Shown here: positions 7,053-13,861 of the stretch, one piece after another
How positions within the stretch are numbered: position 1 is the first letter of the stretch
Layout of the letters: the number at the start of each line of letters is the position of its first letter
NCBI GenBank assembly: GCA_026400415.1
Contig: JAPLPA010000339.1
Coordinates: forward strand, 1-13,861
Reading direction: 5' to 3'
Length of the DNA: 13,861 nucleotides
Source: Afipia sp.
Lineage (GTDB): Bacteria; Pseudomonadota; Alphaproteobacteria; Rhizobiales; Xanthobacteraceae
The notes under the pieces: generated by a model
What the model saw: the letters and a program-made list of their open reading frames with translations, nothing else
Told to the model about the DNA's origin: nothing
Database searches by the model: none
Translations under genes and position numbers: made by a program

Positions 7053-7071
7053 CGATCGCATGATGCGATCG
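7053..7071. repeat. 19-bp palindrome covering the nasA start codon
   Basis: CGATCGCAT (7053-7061) and ATGCGATCG (7063-7071) are perfect reverse complements around one central base. They span both candidate ATG codons of nasA (7060 and 7063). In RNA the symmetry could fold only into a strained hairpin hiding the start codon; in DNA it resembles a dyad operator. It contains the self-complementary octamer GCGATCGC. No known regulator site is recognised. Confidence 0.6.
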
Positions 7072-9855
7072 GGCGTAGCGCAGCCGGCGATCCGCACCGC
7101 TTGTCCCTATTGCGGGGTGGGTTGCGGGGTTCTTGCAACCCCGGACAGCAATGGAGGCGCGTCGATTGCGGGCGATCCCGAACATCCAGCGAATCTCGGA
7201 CGGCTTTGCTCCAAAGGATCTGCGCTGGGTGAAACACTTGGCCTGAGCGAGCGGCTGCTGCATCCGATGGTCCGCGTTTCCAGCGGCGAGATGGAGCGCG
7301 TCGCGTGGCCGGATGCGCTCGACCATGTGGCAAACCGACTCCAGCATATCATGGCGAAGCATGGACGCGATTCAGTCGCGTTCTATTTGTCGGGGCAGTT
7401 GCTCACGGAGGACTACTACGTCGCCAACAAGCTGATGAAGGGTTTCATCGGCACCGCGAACGTCGACACCAATTCGCGGCTTTGCATGTCGTCGTCAGTC
7501 GCAGGTCATCGCCGCGCATTCGGCTCAGATACCGTTCCGGGGAACTACGAAGATCTCGACGAAGCCGATCTGCTGGTACTCGTGGGTTCGAATGCGGCAT
7601 GGTGCCATCCTGTTCTGTTCCAGCGAATGATCGCCAACAAGCAAAAACGCGGCGCGCGCATCGTCGTCATCGACCCGCGCCGAACTGACACTGCTGGCGA
7701 CGTGGATCTGTTTCTTGGGCTTAAACCCGGCACGGACACCGCCTTGTTTTGCGGCCTGCTGGTTCATCTCGCCGACAACGGCGTGCTCGATCGATCCTAT
7801 ATCGCCGCTCATACAAACGGCTTCGATGAAACGCTTGCGCGCGCGCGCGGAATTGCGGGCAGCGCCGCCGCGACCGCGTTGGCAACAGGCCTGACCGAAT
7901 CCGAGGTTGTTGCGTTCTTCCAGATGTTTGCCACAACGGCGCGTACTGTCACGCTCTATTCCCAGGGCGTCAATCAATCCGCGCAAGGCACCGATAAGGT
8001 CAACGCAATTATCAACTGCCATCTTGCGACAGGTCGCATCGGGAAACCCGGCGCGTCACCATTCTCGTTAACGGGCCAGCCGAATGCGATGGGCGGCCGT
8101 GAAGTCGGCGGATTGTCCAATCAGCTTGCTGCTCACATGCACTTCACGCCGCCGGATATCGACCGCGTGCGTCGATTCTGGAAGGCACCGCACATCGCGA
8201 CGCATGAAGGTCTCAAGGCCGTGCAGATGTTTCAAGCCATCGGCCGAGGCGACGTCAAGGCCCTTTGGGTGATGGGGACCAATCCTGCGGTATCGCTGCC
8301 GAACGCCGACGCGGTGCGCATCGCGATGCGCAAGCTCGATCTGCTGGTCGTTTCGGAGAACGTGAGTTCAAACGACAGTATCGATTGCGGCGCTCATATC
8401 TTGCTGCCCGCGCATGCCTGGGGTGAAAAATCGGGGACGGTCACGAACTCAGAACGGCGAATTTCCCGTCAGCGCGCTTTCTTGCCGCCTCCGGGAGAAG
8501 CCAAACCAGATTGGTGGATGATCAGCGAAATCGCTAAGCGGCTTGGACACGGAGCTGCGTTTGCTTACACCTCCGCCGCCGATATCTTCCGCGAACACGC
8601 GGAGCTTTCCGCATTCGAAAACGACGGCAGTCGTGATTTCGATATCGGGAGCTTGTCAAACATCGCCGACGAAGAATTCGACGCGATGCCACCTTTTATG
8701 TGGCCATCGCAAGCCGGCCAGACAAAATCATCGGAGCGGTTTTTCAAAGACGGCGGCTTTTTCACAGCTGATGGAAAAGCACGCTTCGTAGCCCCCGATG
8801 TCCCGATGCTGCGCGGTGAAACGTCAGCGGCGCGTCCATTACGGCTCAATACCGGACGCATTCGCGATCAGTGGCACACAATGACGCGGACCGGGCTAAG
8901 TCCACGTCTCGGCGCGCACCTTCCCGAACCCTACATCGAAATTCATCCAGACGATGCAGCGCAAGCCGACGTCACAGATGGAGGCTTTGCACGCGTTGCA
9001 ACCGATCTTGGTCAATGCGTTCTCAAGGTCGTTGTGAGCGAACGCCAGCAGCGTGGAATGCTCTTTGCGCCGATCCACTGGAGCGCGCAAAACGCATCAT
9101 CCGCCCGCGTCGGCGCTTTGGTCGCTCCGTTTACAGATCCATTTTCCGGACAACCGGAAAACAAGGCGACGCCAGCCGCAATCGAAGCTGTCAATTTTGC
9201 GCAACGTGGATTCGTGTTGGCCCGCGAACCGCTGATGTTTCCCAATGGCGTGTGGTGGGCGCGTGTCGCCGTGACGGGAGGCTTCGGATATTTGCTCGCG
9301 GCCAATCTGACTGTCGCCGACTGGAAATCGTTTGTATCGGGGCACGATGAGACCATCGCGTTCTCGGAATACGAGGACAGCGGTGCTGGCGTCTACCGGA
9401 CGGCGGCATACAAGGAGGGACGGCTTGAGCAATGTCTATTCATTGAGCAAGCGCACGATGCTCCCAATTGGGATTCAGTAAGAGCAATCTTCGCATCGAC
9501 TACCGTGACGGACGATCAGCGACGATTGCTGTTATCGGGGAAATCCGCAGATGGGTTGAACAGCAGCGGTCCCATTGTCTGCGCATGCTTCGGCGTGGGA
9601 CGCACAACAATTTGCAACGCAATCGCATCGGGGGCCGCTCGCTCCGCAGCCGACATCGGCACACAGCTCAAGGCCGGCACAAATTGTGGATCCTGCATAC
9701 CAGAATTGAAGCAACTAGCGCGGCAAACTGAACGGCGTGATGTCGATCCCGTTGCGGTTGAGTTCGGCGCGTACGCTTCGCGCGATCTCCACCGCTCCCG
9801 GCGTGTCTCCGTGAATGCATACAGTGTCGATCTTCACTTTGATAACTTTGCCTGA
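7060..9855 (+). CDS. nasA: Assimilatory nitrate reductase catalytic subunit NasA, with an antisense-derived C-terminal tail
   Basis: Cytoplasmic molybdopterin enzyme reducing nitrate to nitrite. From ATG 7060 it has 931 residues. The N-terminal 4Fe-4S motif is Cys15, Cys18, Cys22, Cys50 (CPYCGVGCG ... LCSKG), with Lys52 in the electron path. The bis-MGD molybdopterin domains follow (DTNSRLCMSS, VGSNAAWCHP, NAMGGREVGG, AHAWGEKSGTVTNSERRISRQR, then the dinucleotide-binding domain). A C-terminal BFD-like [2Fe-2S] domain has Cys841, Cys843, Cys876 and Cys879 (VCACFGVG ... NCGSC), as in NasA enzymes taking electrons from a flavoprotein. The family normally ends soon after GSCIPEL; here the frame runs on for 46 residues (from 886) through the antisense of pxpA. 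Alternative frames have stops at 9716 and 9729, so a lost stop or small indel is likely. The start has a poor ribosome site and lies in a palindrome. Confidence 0.93.
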   Translation: MMRSGVAQPAIRTACPYCGVGCGVLATPDSNGGASIAGDPEHPANLGRLCSKGSALGETLGLSERLLHPMVRVSSGEMERVAWPDALDHVANRLQHIMAKHGRDSVAFYLSGQLLTEDYYVANKLMKGFIGTANVDTNSRLCMSSSVAGHRRAFGSDTVPGNYEDLDEADLLVLVGSNAAWCHPVLFQRMIANKQKRGARIVVIDPRRTDTAGDVDLFLGLKPGTDTALFCGLLVHLADNGVLDRSYIAAHTNGFDETLARARGIAGSAAATALATGLTESEVVAFFQMFATTARTVTLYSQGVNQSAQGTDKVNAIINCHLATGRIGKPGASPFSLTGQPNAMGGREVGGLSNQLAAHMHFTPPDIDRVRRFWKAPHIATHEGLKAVQMFQAIGRGDVKALWVMGTNPAVSLPNADAVRIAMRKLDLLVVSENVSSNDSIDCGAHILLPAHAWGEKSGTVTNSERRISRQRAFLPPPGEAKPDWWMISEIAKRLGHGAAFAYTSAADIFREHAELSAFENDGSRDFDIGSLSNIADEEFDAMPPFMWPSQAGQTKSSERFFKDGGFFTADGKARFVAPDVPMLRGETSAARPLRLNTGRIRDQWHTMTRTGLSPRLGAHLPEPYIEIHPDDAAQADVTDGGFARVATDLGQCVLKVVVSERQQRGMLFAPIHWSAQNASSARVGALVAPFTDPFSGQPENKATPAAIEAVNFAQRGFVLAREPLMFPNGVWWARVAVTGGFGYLLAANLTVADWKSFVSGHDETIAFSEYEDSGAGVYRTAAYKEGRLEQCLFIEQAHDAPNWDSVRAIFASTTVTDDQRRLLLSGKSADGLNSSGPIVCACFGVGRTTICNAIASGAARSAADIGTQLKAGTNCGSCIPELKQLARQTERRDVDPVAVEFGAYASRDLHRSRRVSVNAYSVDLHFDNFA

Positions 9856-10482
9856 CGCGGCGATGATCGCACCATCTTGCACCATTCGCACCACGCGCTG
9901 CGCGATCATGCTTTTATCGTGCAACACCGCACCCGGTTTGCTGCGAGCAACAAGTTGCGCGTCATCTTCATAGGCACGGTCGGCGAACACTTCATGGATG
10001 AGATTTAGCCCTGCGGCTTCGCCCGCGCGAACCAACGCCGAATTGGGCAGCACAACAAAATATAGCTCACGATCGACAGCCTTGATCGCCGCCGCGATTG
10101 CGCGCGCCGTCATATCGTCGACGCATCCGACATTCGACAACGCGCCATGTGCCTTGACGTGCGTGACCTTGTGACCGGCGAGTGCCGCGACTGCCTGCAA
10201 TGCGCCGATCTGATAGGCGACCATTGTCTCAATTTCGGAAGATTTCAGTCCGGGTATTGGACGACGCCCAAACCCATGAAGGTCGCGGTAGCCGGGATGA
10301 GCGCCGATGCTGACACCGCGCTGCTTGGCCAGCTTTGCGGTCTTGAGCATGATATCGGAATCACCGGCATGAAATCCGCAGGCAATATTGACACTGCTGG
10401 CTATATCCAACATCGCATCGTCATTGCCCATATCCCACGCGCCAAAACCTTCGCCGAGATCGCTGTTGAGATCGATTTTCAT
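9715..10482 (-). CDS. pxpA: 5-oxoprolinase subunit A (LamB/YcsF family)
   Basis: A 255-residue LamB/YcsF protein, the PxpA subunit of bacterial ATP-dependent 5-oxoprolinase, which opens 5-oxoproline (pyroglutamate) to glutamate together with PxpB and PxpC. The family signature starts the protein (MKIDLNSDLGEGFGAW), then SVNIACGFHAGD, GAHPGYRDLHGFGRR, THVKAHGALSN, EVFADRAYEDDAQLV and the late VCIHGDTPGA. ATG at 10482 is chosen because the family begins at this motif; the frame is open back to 10527 inside pxpC. It is the last gene of the operon, 20 bp after the pxpC stop. Its final 46 codons plus stop overlap nasA tail to tail. The motif usually written KPHGALYN reads KAHGALSN here. Function is well supported by family and by both partner genes. 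Confidence 0.93.
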   Translation of the reverse strand: MKIDLNSDLGEGFGAWDMGNDDAMLDIASSVNIACGFHAGDSDIMLKTAKLAKQRGVSIGAHPGYRDLHGFGRRPIPGLKSSEIETMVAYQIGALQAVAALAGHKVTHVKAHGALSNVGCVDDMTARAIAAAIKAVDRELYFVVLPNSALVRAGEAAGLNLIHEVFADRAYEDDAQLVARSKPGAVLHDKSMIAQRVVRMVQDGAIIAASGKVIKVKIDTVCIHGDTPGAVEIARSVRAELNRNGIDITPFSLPR

Positions 10483-10502
10483 AAACTGCCGTGTCCGCCG
10501 AA

Positions 10503-11540
10503 TTAGTCGCTGCGTGGATCTTGCCACGTCATGGCATCAATTGCATTCACCGCTGCACCCGCCACATTAGCGCTCTGAAGTCCGTCGAGGTTGAGGTTCG
10601 AGCTTCCGGCGGCGCGTATGCTGCCGCGTAGCGACAACAAAGCTGCCGATAGTTTTTTTGCTTCATCCTGTGCAGATGCCACCGAAATCGCAGCAAAGCG
10701 GAATTTCGATCCCGCGGGCATTTGCGCGAAGCGACCCAGATCGGCACTGATCACAGTTGCGATCTTGGGATAGCCGCCTGTCGTGCCGCGATCCATCATT
10801 AAAACAATGGGCTGGCCAGATCCTGGCACCTGAATGCTGCCATTCACCGTGCCGTCGGACACAATGTTATGCCCCTTCGTGTGACTGATCTTCGGTCCTT
10901 CTAAGCGGTAACCCATGCGATCGCTTGTTGCGGAAATCACCCAGTCGCTCGCGAGAAATAGATCTCGCGCTTCATCAAATTCATCCTCCTGCGGCCCCAT
11001 CACGACGCGGATCGGCCCCTTTGCCGGTTCGGGAATATCGAGTTGGCGTTCATTCGGGGACAGCAAAGCATTTCCGACCGATATTTCGTCGCCGACGCCA
11101 AGCGGGCGCGGGTAAGGGCTGCCAATGCCGGAACGTGCATTGACCGAAAGACTTCCGAAGATTGGTTCGCCGCCGATGCCGCCTTCGAACGCGAGGTAGT
11201 TGAACACGCCGTTGCGCGCAGGTCCAAGCTTCAGTGTTTCGCCTTCGGCAATCAGCACGGTCTGATTGAGCAGCAATGGATTTCCCGCCACGTCTGCATG
11301 CCGCGCTGCCCCTGCGAGCGCTACGCGGGTCGCGCCGTCTCGCGCCATCAACGTCATGCCAAGTGGGCCGACCTCGATGGCTGCGTTGTCATCCGAATTG
11401 CCAACAAGGCAGTTGGCGACGGCCAACGAGACGCGATCCATCGCGCCACTCGGCGGCAAGCCGTAGCGCTGCGTGCCAAATCGTCCACCATCCTGGATCG
11501 ATGTCGCAGGTCCAACATTGAGCAAAACGGGCTTGCTCAT
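10503..11540 (-). CDS. pxpC: 5-oxoprolinase subunit C (biotin-dependent carboxyltransferase-like, AHS2)
   Basis: A 345-residue AHS2/KipA-type protein, homologous to the C-terminal half of the allophanate hydrolase domain of urea amidolyase, forming with PxpB the ATP-using part of 5-oxoprolinase. Seen motifs are VGPATSIQDGGRFGTQRYGLPPSGAMD near the N-terminus (given here as the stretch around residues 9-35), GNSDDNAAIEVG, the mid-protein VMGPQEDEF and SDRMGYRLEGP, and GSGQPIVLMMDRGTTGGYPKIATV. The start ATG overlaps the pxpB stop (ATGA), so translation is coupled. Older annotation calls this family urea amidolyase or KipI antagonist; linkage to pxpA and pxpB favours 5-oxoprolinase. Confidence 0.92.
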   Translation of the reverse strand: MSKPVLLNVGPATSIQDGGRFGTQRYGLPPSGAMDRVSLAVANCLVGNSDDNAAIEVGPLGMTLMARDGATRVALAGAARHADVAGNPLLLNQTVLIAEGETLKLGPARNGVFNYLAFEGGIGGEPIFGSLSVNARSGIGSPYPRPLGVGDEISVGNALLSPNERQLDIPEPAKGPIRVVMGPQEDEFDEARDLFLASDWVISATSDRMGYRLEGPKISHTKGHNIVSDGTVNGSIQVPGSGQPIVLMMDRGTTGGYPKIATVISADLGRFAQMPAGSKFRFAAISVASAQDEAKKLSAALLSLRGSIRAAGSSNLNLDGLQSANVAGAAVNAIDAMTWQDPRSD

Positions 11541-12262
11541 GAAGCGATCAATTCTGCGACGGGCTCACCGCGCTCAGCGGCGCGGTCTAGCGCCTCAAAT
11601 TCACTTGCAACGATTGCGTGGAAGTTGATCTGATCGCCCGGTTCCAGCAAAAACACAGGTTCGCGTTTCGGATGAAATGTCCGAACTGGCGTGCGCCCAA
11701 GAAGATGCCATCCGCTGGGCGCGGCGAGACACTGGACACACGCCTGCGCGCCACCAATCGAAATTGTACCGGCCGGTGTTTCGGTTCGCGGACTTTCACG
11801 GCGCGGCGTCGCGATGGAAGGATCAAGCCCGCTAAGATAGGCAAACCCCGGCGTGAACCCGATCATCGCTACCAGATAATCATTCTTCGTATGTCGCGCG
11901 ATCACTTCGTCGGTCGTGATCTGGTGCGCTCGCGCTACGTCGTCGAGATCAATCCCAAAGCTGCCGCCATATACGACGGGAATTCGCCAGCGCCGGACTG
12001 CGTTCGCGGCTTCGACCGGCATCCGCGCCAGATCGAGTAGCTTGTTCGACATCGCGTCAAATCCGATGACCAGCGGGTCATAGTGCACCAGCAATGACCG
12101 ATAGGTAGGAACGGTCTCCACGATGCCGGCAATCTTCTCGCGAGCGACCGCCCGATCGAGCGAAAGCACGCGGCGATTGATATCGGTGTCGATGGTGCTG
12201 CCGAACTCCACCGACAATGCGGTATCGCCGGACGGCAGAATACGAGGCGGAACAGGCGTCAT
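11537..12262 (-). CDS. pxpB: 5-oxoprolinase subunit B (KipI/AHS1 family)
   Basis: A 241-residue AHS1/KipI-type protein, first gene of the pxpB-pxpC-pxpA operon. Visible family motifs are LPSGDTALSVEFG at the N-terminus, GFTPGFAYLSGLD in the centre, and the region PAGTISIGGAQACVQ followed by APSGWHLLGRTP, which resembles the nucleotide-binding half of the carboxyltransferase-like fold. ATG 12262 is preferred; an in-frame TTG at 12277 would add five residues, and neither has a strong ribosome site. In Bacillus, KipI inhibits the sporulation kinase KinA, but with pxpA and pxpC alongside the enzymatic role is much likelier. Confidence 0.92.
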   Translation of the reverse strand: MTPVPPRILPSGDTALSVEFGSTIDTDINRRVLSLDRAVAREKIAGIVETVPTYRSLLVHYDPLVIGFDAMSNKLLDLARMPVEAANAVRRWRIPVVYGGSFGIDLDDVARAHQITTDEVIARHTKNDYLVAMIGFTPGFAYLSGLDPSIATPRRESPRTETPAGTISIGGAQACVQCLAAPSGWHLLGRTPVRTFHPKREPVFLLEPGDQINFHAIVASEFEALDRAAERGEPVAELIAS

Positions 12263-12415
12263 TTTGTGCAGCAGCAACTCGCGATTTGACGTCCAATGTC
12301 GGACACTCGCGGCAGATTAGCAACGCCGAAGGCAGCACCGCCAGCCTACCACATTGGCCGCTTGACGGCATGCAATGGTTTGGCAAGAAGAGACATCCCG
12401 TCACGGAGTTTCCGC
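12263..12415. promoter_or_regulatory. Divergent promoter region between pxpB and the RraA-like gene
   Basis: This 153-bp gap separates two divergent start codons, so both promoters should lie here. A TTGACG at 12363-12368 matches a -35 hexamer for the rightward gene, but no convincing -10 follows at 16-18 bp. A short dyad GTCC-N6-GGAC (12290-12303) and a GCATGC palindrome (near 12368-12373) could be regulator sites. No regulator gene is adjacent. Confidence 0.35.
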
Positions 12416-13120
12416 ATGCCACTTTCGCCACAACAGATTCAGACGCTCAAGCACGTTTCCACCGCAACCATCACGACCGTGTTGTTGAAAAAGGGACTGC
12501 GGAACGTCTGGTTGCGCGGGTCGCATCCGCTGCGACCGGGGCAGGAACGGCTGGTCGGGCCGGCGTTCACACTGCGGTTCGTTCCAGCGCGAGAAGATCT
12601 TGCCACGCCTGAATCCTGGTCAAAGCCGATCTCGACGCGAACCGCCATTGAGGCCATGCCGGAGGGCTGCATCACTGTCGTCGATGCTATGGGCGTGACA
12701 GACGCCGGAATTTTCGGCGATATTCTTTGCGCCCGAATGGCAAAGCGCGGCGTCACCGCGCTTGTGACTGACGGCGTGGTGCGCGATCTCGAAGGCTGTC
12801 TCGGAACGGGTCTTCCCATCTGGTGCAACGGCGCCGCCGCGCCGCCGTCGGTCGCAGGGCTGACGTTCGTCAATTGGGGCGAACCCATCGGCTGCGGCGG
12901 TGTAGCTGTGTTTCCCGACGACGTGATCGTTGCCGATCAGGACGGCGCGGTTTTGATTCCGCAGGCCTTTGTCGAACACATTGTTGCTGAGGGACCAGAG
13001 CAGGAGGCCATGGAAGGTTGGATCGTCAATGAAGTGAACAACGGCGCAGAATTGCCCGGACTTTATCCAATGAATGCGGAAACGAAGGCGCGTTACGCCG
13101 CCTCAAAAGGCAAAAAATAG
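12416..13120 (+). CDS. RraA-like protein, probable class II pyruvate aldolase / decarboxylase family
   Basis: A 234-residue RraA/HMG-aldolase fold protein. It contains the D-X20-R-D signature (Asp102, Arg123, Asp124, within FGDILCARM ... TDGVVRD) that marks divalent-metal class II pyruvate aldolases such as 4-hydroxy-4-methyl-2-oxoglutarate aldolase. The flanking VVDAMGVTDAGIFG and GEPIGCGGVAVFPDDVIVADQDGAV segments are also family-typical. Such genes are often labelled ribonuclease activity regulator RraA, but the kept catalytic signature and larger size than E. coli RraA (about 160 residues) favour an enzyme acting on a pyruvate- or oxaloacetate-containing acid. ATG 12416 has GGAG seven bases upstream; a longer frame back to 12296 reads through the promoter gap. 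The substrate is unknown, and it is divergent from the 5-oxoprolinase genes. Confidence 0.85.
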   Translation: MPLSPQQIQTLKHVSTATITTVLLKKGLRNVWLRGSHPLRPGQERLVGPAFTLRFVPAREDLATPESWSKPISTRTAIEAMPEGCITVVDAMGVTDAGIFGDILCARMAKRGVTALVTDGVVRDLEGCLGTGLPIWCNGAAAPPSVAGLTFVNWGEPIGCGGVAVFPDDVIVADQDGAVLIPQAFVEHIVAEGPEQEAMEGWIVNEVNNGAELPGLYPMNAETKARYAASKGKK

Positions 13121-13139
13121 TCGATCGAAACATCTGCAA

Positions 13140-13343
13140 CTAGCGTGTGTGCCGCCAACCAACGACCGATGCTTCCACGACGCTGCCGGATTCGCAGTTT
13201 CGCCACGCACCGTTTTCCCAGCGGCATGCAAAAGGCAATTGATAGGTTCCGCTCTTGTCTTCGCAAAGAACTTGCACCGGCTCGTTCGGCGGCGGATCAC
13301 CGAAGCCGTTGAACTCCGCCAGTCGCTGCGCGCGTGTTGCCAT
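13140..13343 (-). CDS. Conserved-looking small protein, 67 residues
   Basis: The frame begins MATRAQRLAEFNGFGDPP and continues with QVLCEDKSGTYQLPFACRW, ENGAW and a final VVGWRHTR. It has two cysteines plus a third near WRNC, many aromatic residues, no signal peptide and no membrane segment, and looks like a compact soluble beta-rich domain. An AGAAGG ribosome site lies about ten bases before the ATG. It resembles short hypothetical proteins I recall from Bradyrhizobium-type genomes, but I cannot assign a family or function. It ends 19 bp from the stop of the RraA-like gene, tail to tail. Confidence 0.65.
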   Translation of the reverse strand: MATRAQRLAEFNGFGDPPPNEPVQVLCEDKSGTYQLPFACRWENGAWRNCESGSVVEASVVGWRHTR

Positions 13344-13582
13344 TTGAAAAACCTTCTAAAAACCGAACGCCTTAATCACTGCTCCGTTCCACACTGGACC
13401 GGGCATGCGGCAATTCGTTGGCATTCGAATCGATATTTTCCGCTGCAGTTCCGCGATTTTTCGCCGTTGTGGCGCGCGTTTTTTGGAATTTCGGCGGAAT
13501 AGCACCGACTTTATCAGACCGATCCAAGCATTGATTTACGGATGAGGCGCGAAGATTTGCCGAGAAGACTAAGGAGCAAATC
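13344..13582. promoter_or_regulatory. Divergent intergenic region between two small genes
   Basis: This 239-bp stretch lies between two divergent small genes and should hold their promoters. It is richer in A/T than its surroundings, with T runs near 13457 and 13481 and an ATTCGAAT palindrome near 13425. I see no convincing -35/-10 pair, RNA gene or coding frame. Confidence 0.3.
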
Positions 13583-13780
13583 GTGCTGCAAGTCATTTTC
13601 GTGTTTCTTTGCGGAGGCGGGGTCTTCCTGCTTGCAGGCGCTACGAGAAACCACGGCTGGGGTGTCGCAGATGAACTATGCCGCCAAGGTGCGATATTTT
13701 GCGACAATCCGAGCGTGATTGTGACAACCGGCGCGGTGCTGGTGATCGTCTCTGCCATCCATTTGATGGTGCGGGGTTGA
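13583..13780 (+). CDS. Small two-helix membrane protein, 65 residues
   Basis: The protein starts at GTG 13583 with a strong AAGGAG site at 13571-13576, six bases upstream, which is the main evidence that it is real. Two hydrophobic segments (about residues 2-21, QVIFVFLCGGGVFLLAGAT, and about 45-63, VIVTTGAVLVIVSAIHLMV) flank a polar loop with two cysteines (ELCRQGAIFCDNP). A hairpin topology in the inner membrane is likely, with the loop cysteines possibly disulfide-bonded if periplasmic. No family is recognised. Confidence 0.6.
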   Translation: MLQVIFVFLCGGGVFLLAGATRNHGWGVADELCRQGAIFCDNPSVIVTTGAVLVIVSAIHLMVRG

Positions 13781-13783
13781 AGA

Positions 13784-13861
13784 CTACATCGCTCGCGTTT
13801 GCCAGAACTCATCGGGCGAGCCTGCTGCAAACAGAACATCAATGGTTGATGTCGTCAGGCC
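13784..13861 (-). CDS. C-terminal end of an unrecognised protein (partial)
   Basis: Reading the reverse strand from the window edge gives 25 sense codons and a TAG (13784-13786), ending STIDVLFAAGSPDEFWQTRAM. The composition is protein-like and the frame is open to the edge, so it is probably the last part of a leftward gene that starts beyond the window. It ends three bases from the stop of the small membrane protein, tail to tail. Too little is visible to name a family. Confidence 0.4.
   Translation of the reverse strand, partial: GLTTSTIDVLFAAGSPDEFWQTRAM

Noticed and set aside
6695..7063. 122-residue frame starting at the flavoprotein stop and reaching the nasA start
   Set aside because: Odd composition, no family features, it crosses the hairpins and T tract, and the smaller 6876-7028 frame explains the region better.
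13372..13842. 156-residue reverse frame covering the small membrane protein
   Set aside because: It runs through the intergenic gap and antisense to a gene with a strong ribosome site; its Ser/Thr-rich sequence shows no family features.
1..13861. CRISPR arrays, tRNA/rRNA genes, insertion sequences, phage or defence genes
   Set aside because: No regularly spaced repeats, structural RNA signatures, transposase or integrase motifs were seen on either strand.

Overview
The window reads as chromosome of an alphaproteobacterium, most likely of the Bradyrhizobium / Rhodopseudomonas / Afipia group (Nitrobacteraceae). The evidence is the moderately high GC, the protein flavour, and the gene order ABC nitrate transporter - NirB-like flavoprotein - NirA - CysJ-like flavoprotein - NasA. 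The species call is inference; no rRNA or tRNA is present.

Left part (1-9855, + strand): an assimilatory nitrate operon. It starts inside the 3' end of nrtA (periplasmic nitrate-binding protein). A strong hairpin follows, then nrtB (permease), nrtD (ATPase), a NirB-like FAD/NAD(P)H oxidoreductase, nirA (siroheme/4Fe-4S nitrite reductase), a CysJ-like flavoprotein with a 4Fe-4S domain in place of the flavodoxin domain, a probable 50-residue membrane protein, and nasA (molybdopterin nitrate reductase with a C-terminal [2Fe-2S] domain). Together these would import nitrate, reduce it to nitrite with NasA, and reduce nitrite to ammonium with NirA. The two flavoproteins are the likely electron sources.

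The nirA frame is broken. About 13 extra bases at 4066-4078 bring in two TAG stops and a frame change, so the gene now reads as a 250-residue N-terminal piece and a 337-residue C-terminal piece. Removing exactly 13 bases restores one 585-residue NirA. Unless it is a sequencing error or the pieces work together, nitrite reduction by this operon is impaired.

Middle part (9715-12262, - strand): a compact pxpB-pxpC-pxpA operon for ATP-dependent 5-oxoprolinase. It runs head-on into nasA. The nasA frame has no stop at its expected end and continues 141 bp antisense through the 3' end of pxpA.

Right part: divergent from pxpB is an RraA-like aldolase-family gene that keeps the D-X20-R-D catalytic signature. 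After it come a 67-residue conserved-looking small protein (- strand), a 65-residue two-helix membrane protein (+ strand), and the last 25 codons plus stop of an unrecognised gene (- strand) cut by the window edge.

I see no CRISPR array, insertion sequence, integrase, toxin-antitoxin pair or phage gene, and no clearly new multi-gene system. The most notable points are the nirA lesion, the nasA/pxpA antisense overlap, the structured leader and microprotein ahead of nasA, and the palindrome on the nasA start codon.
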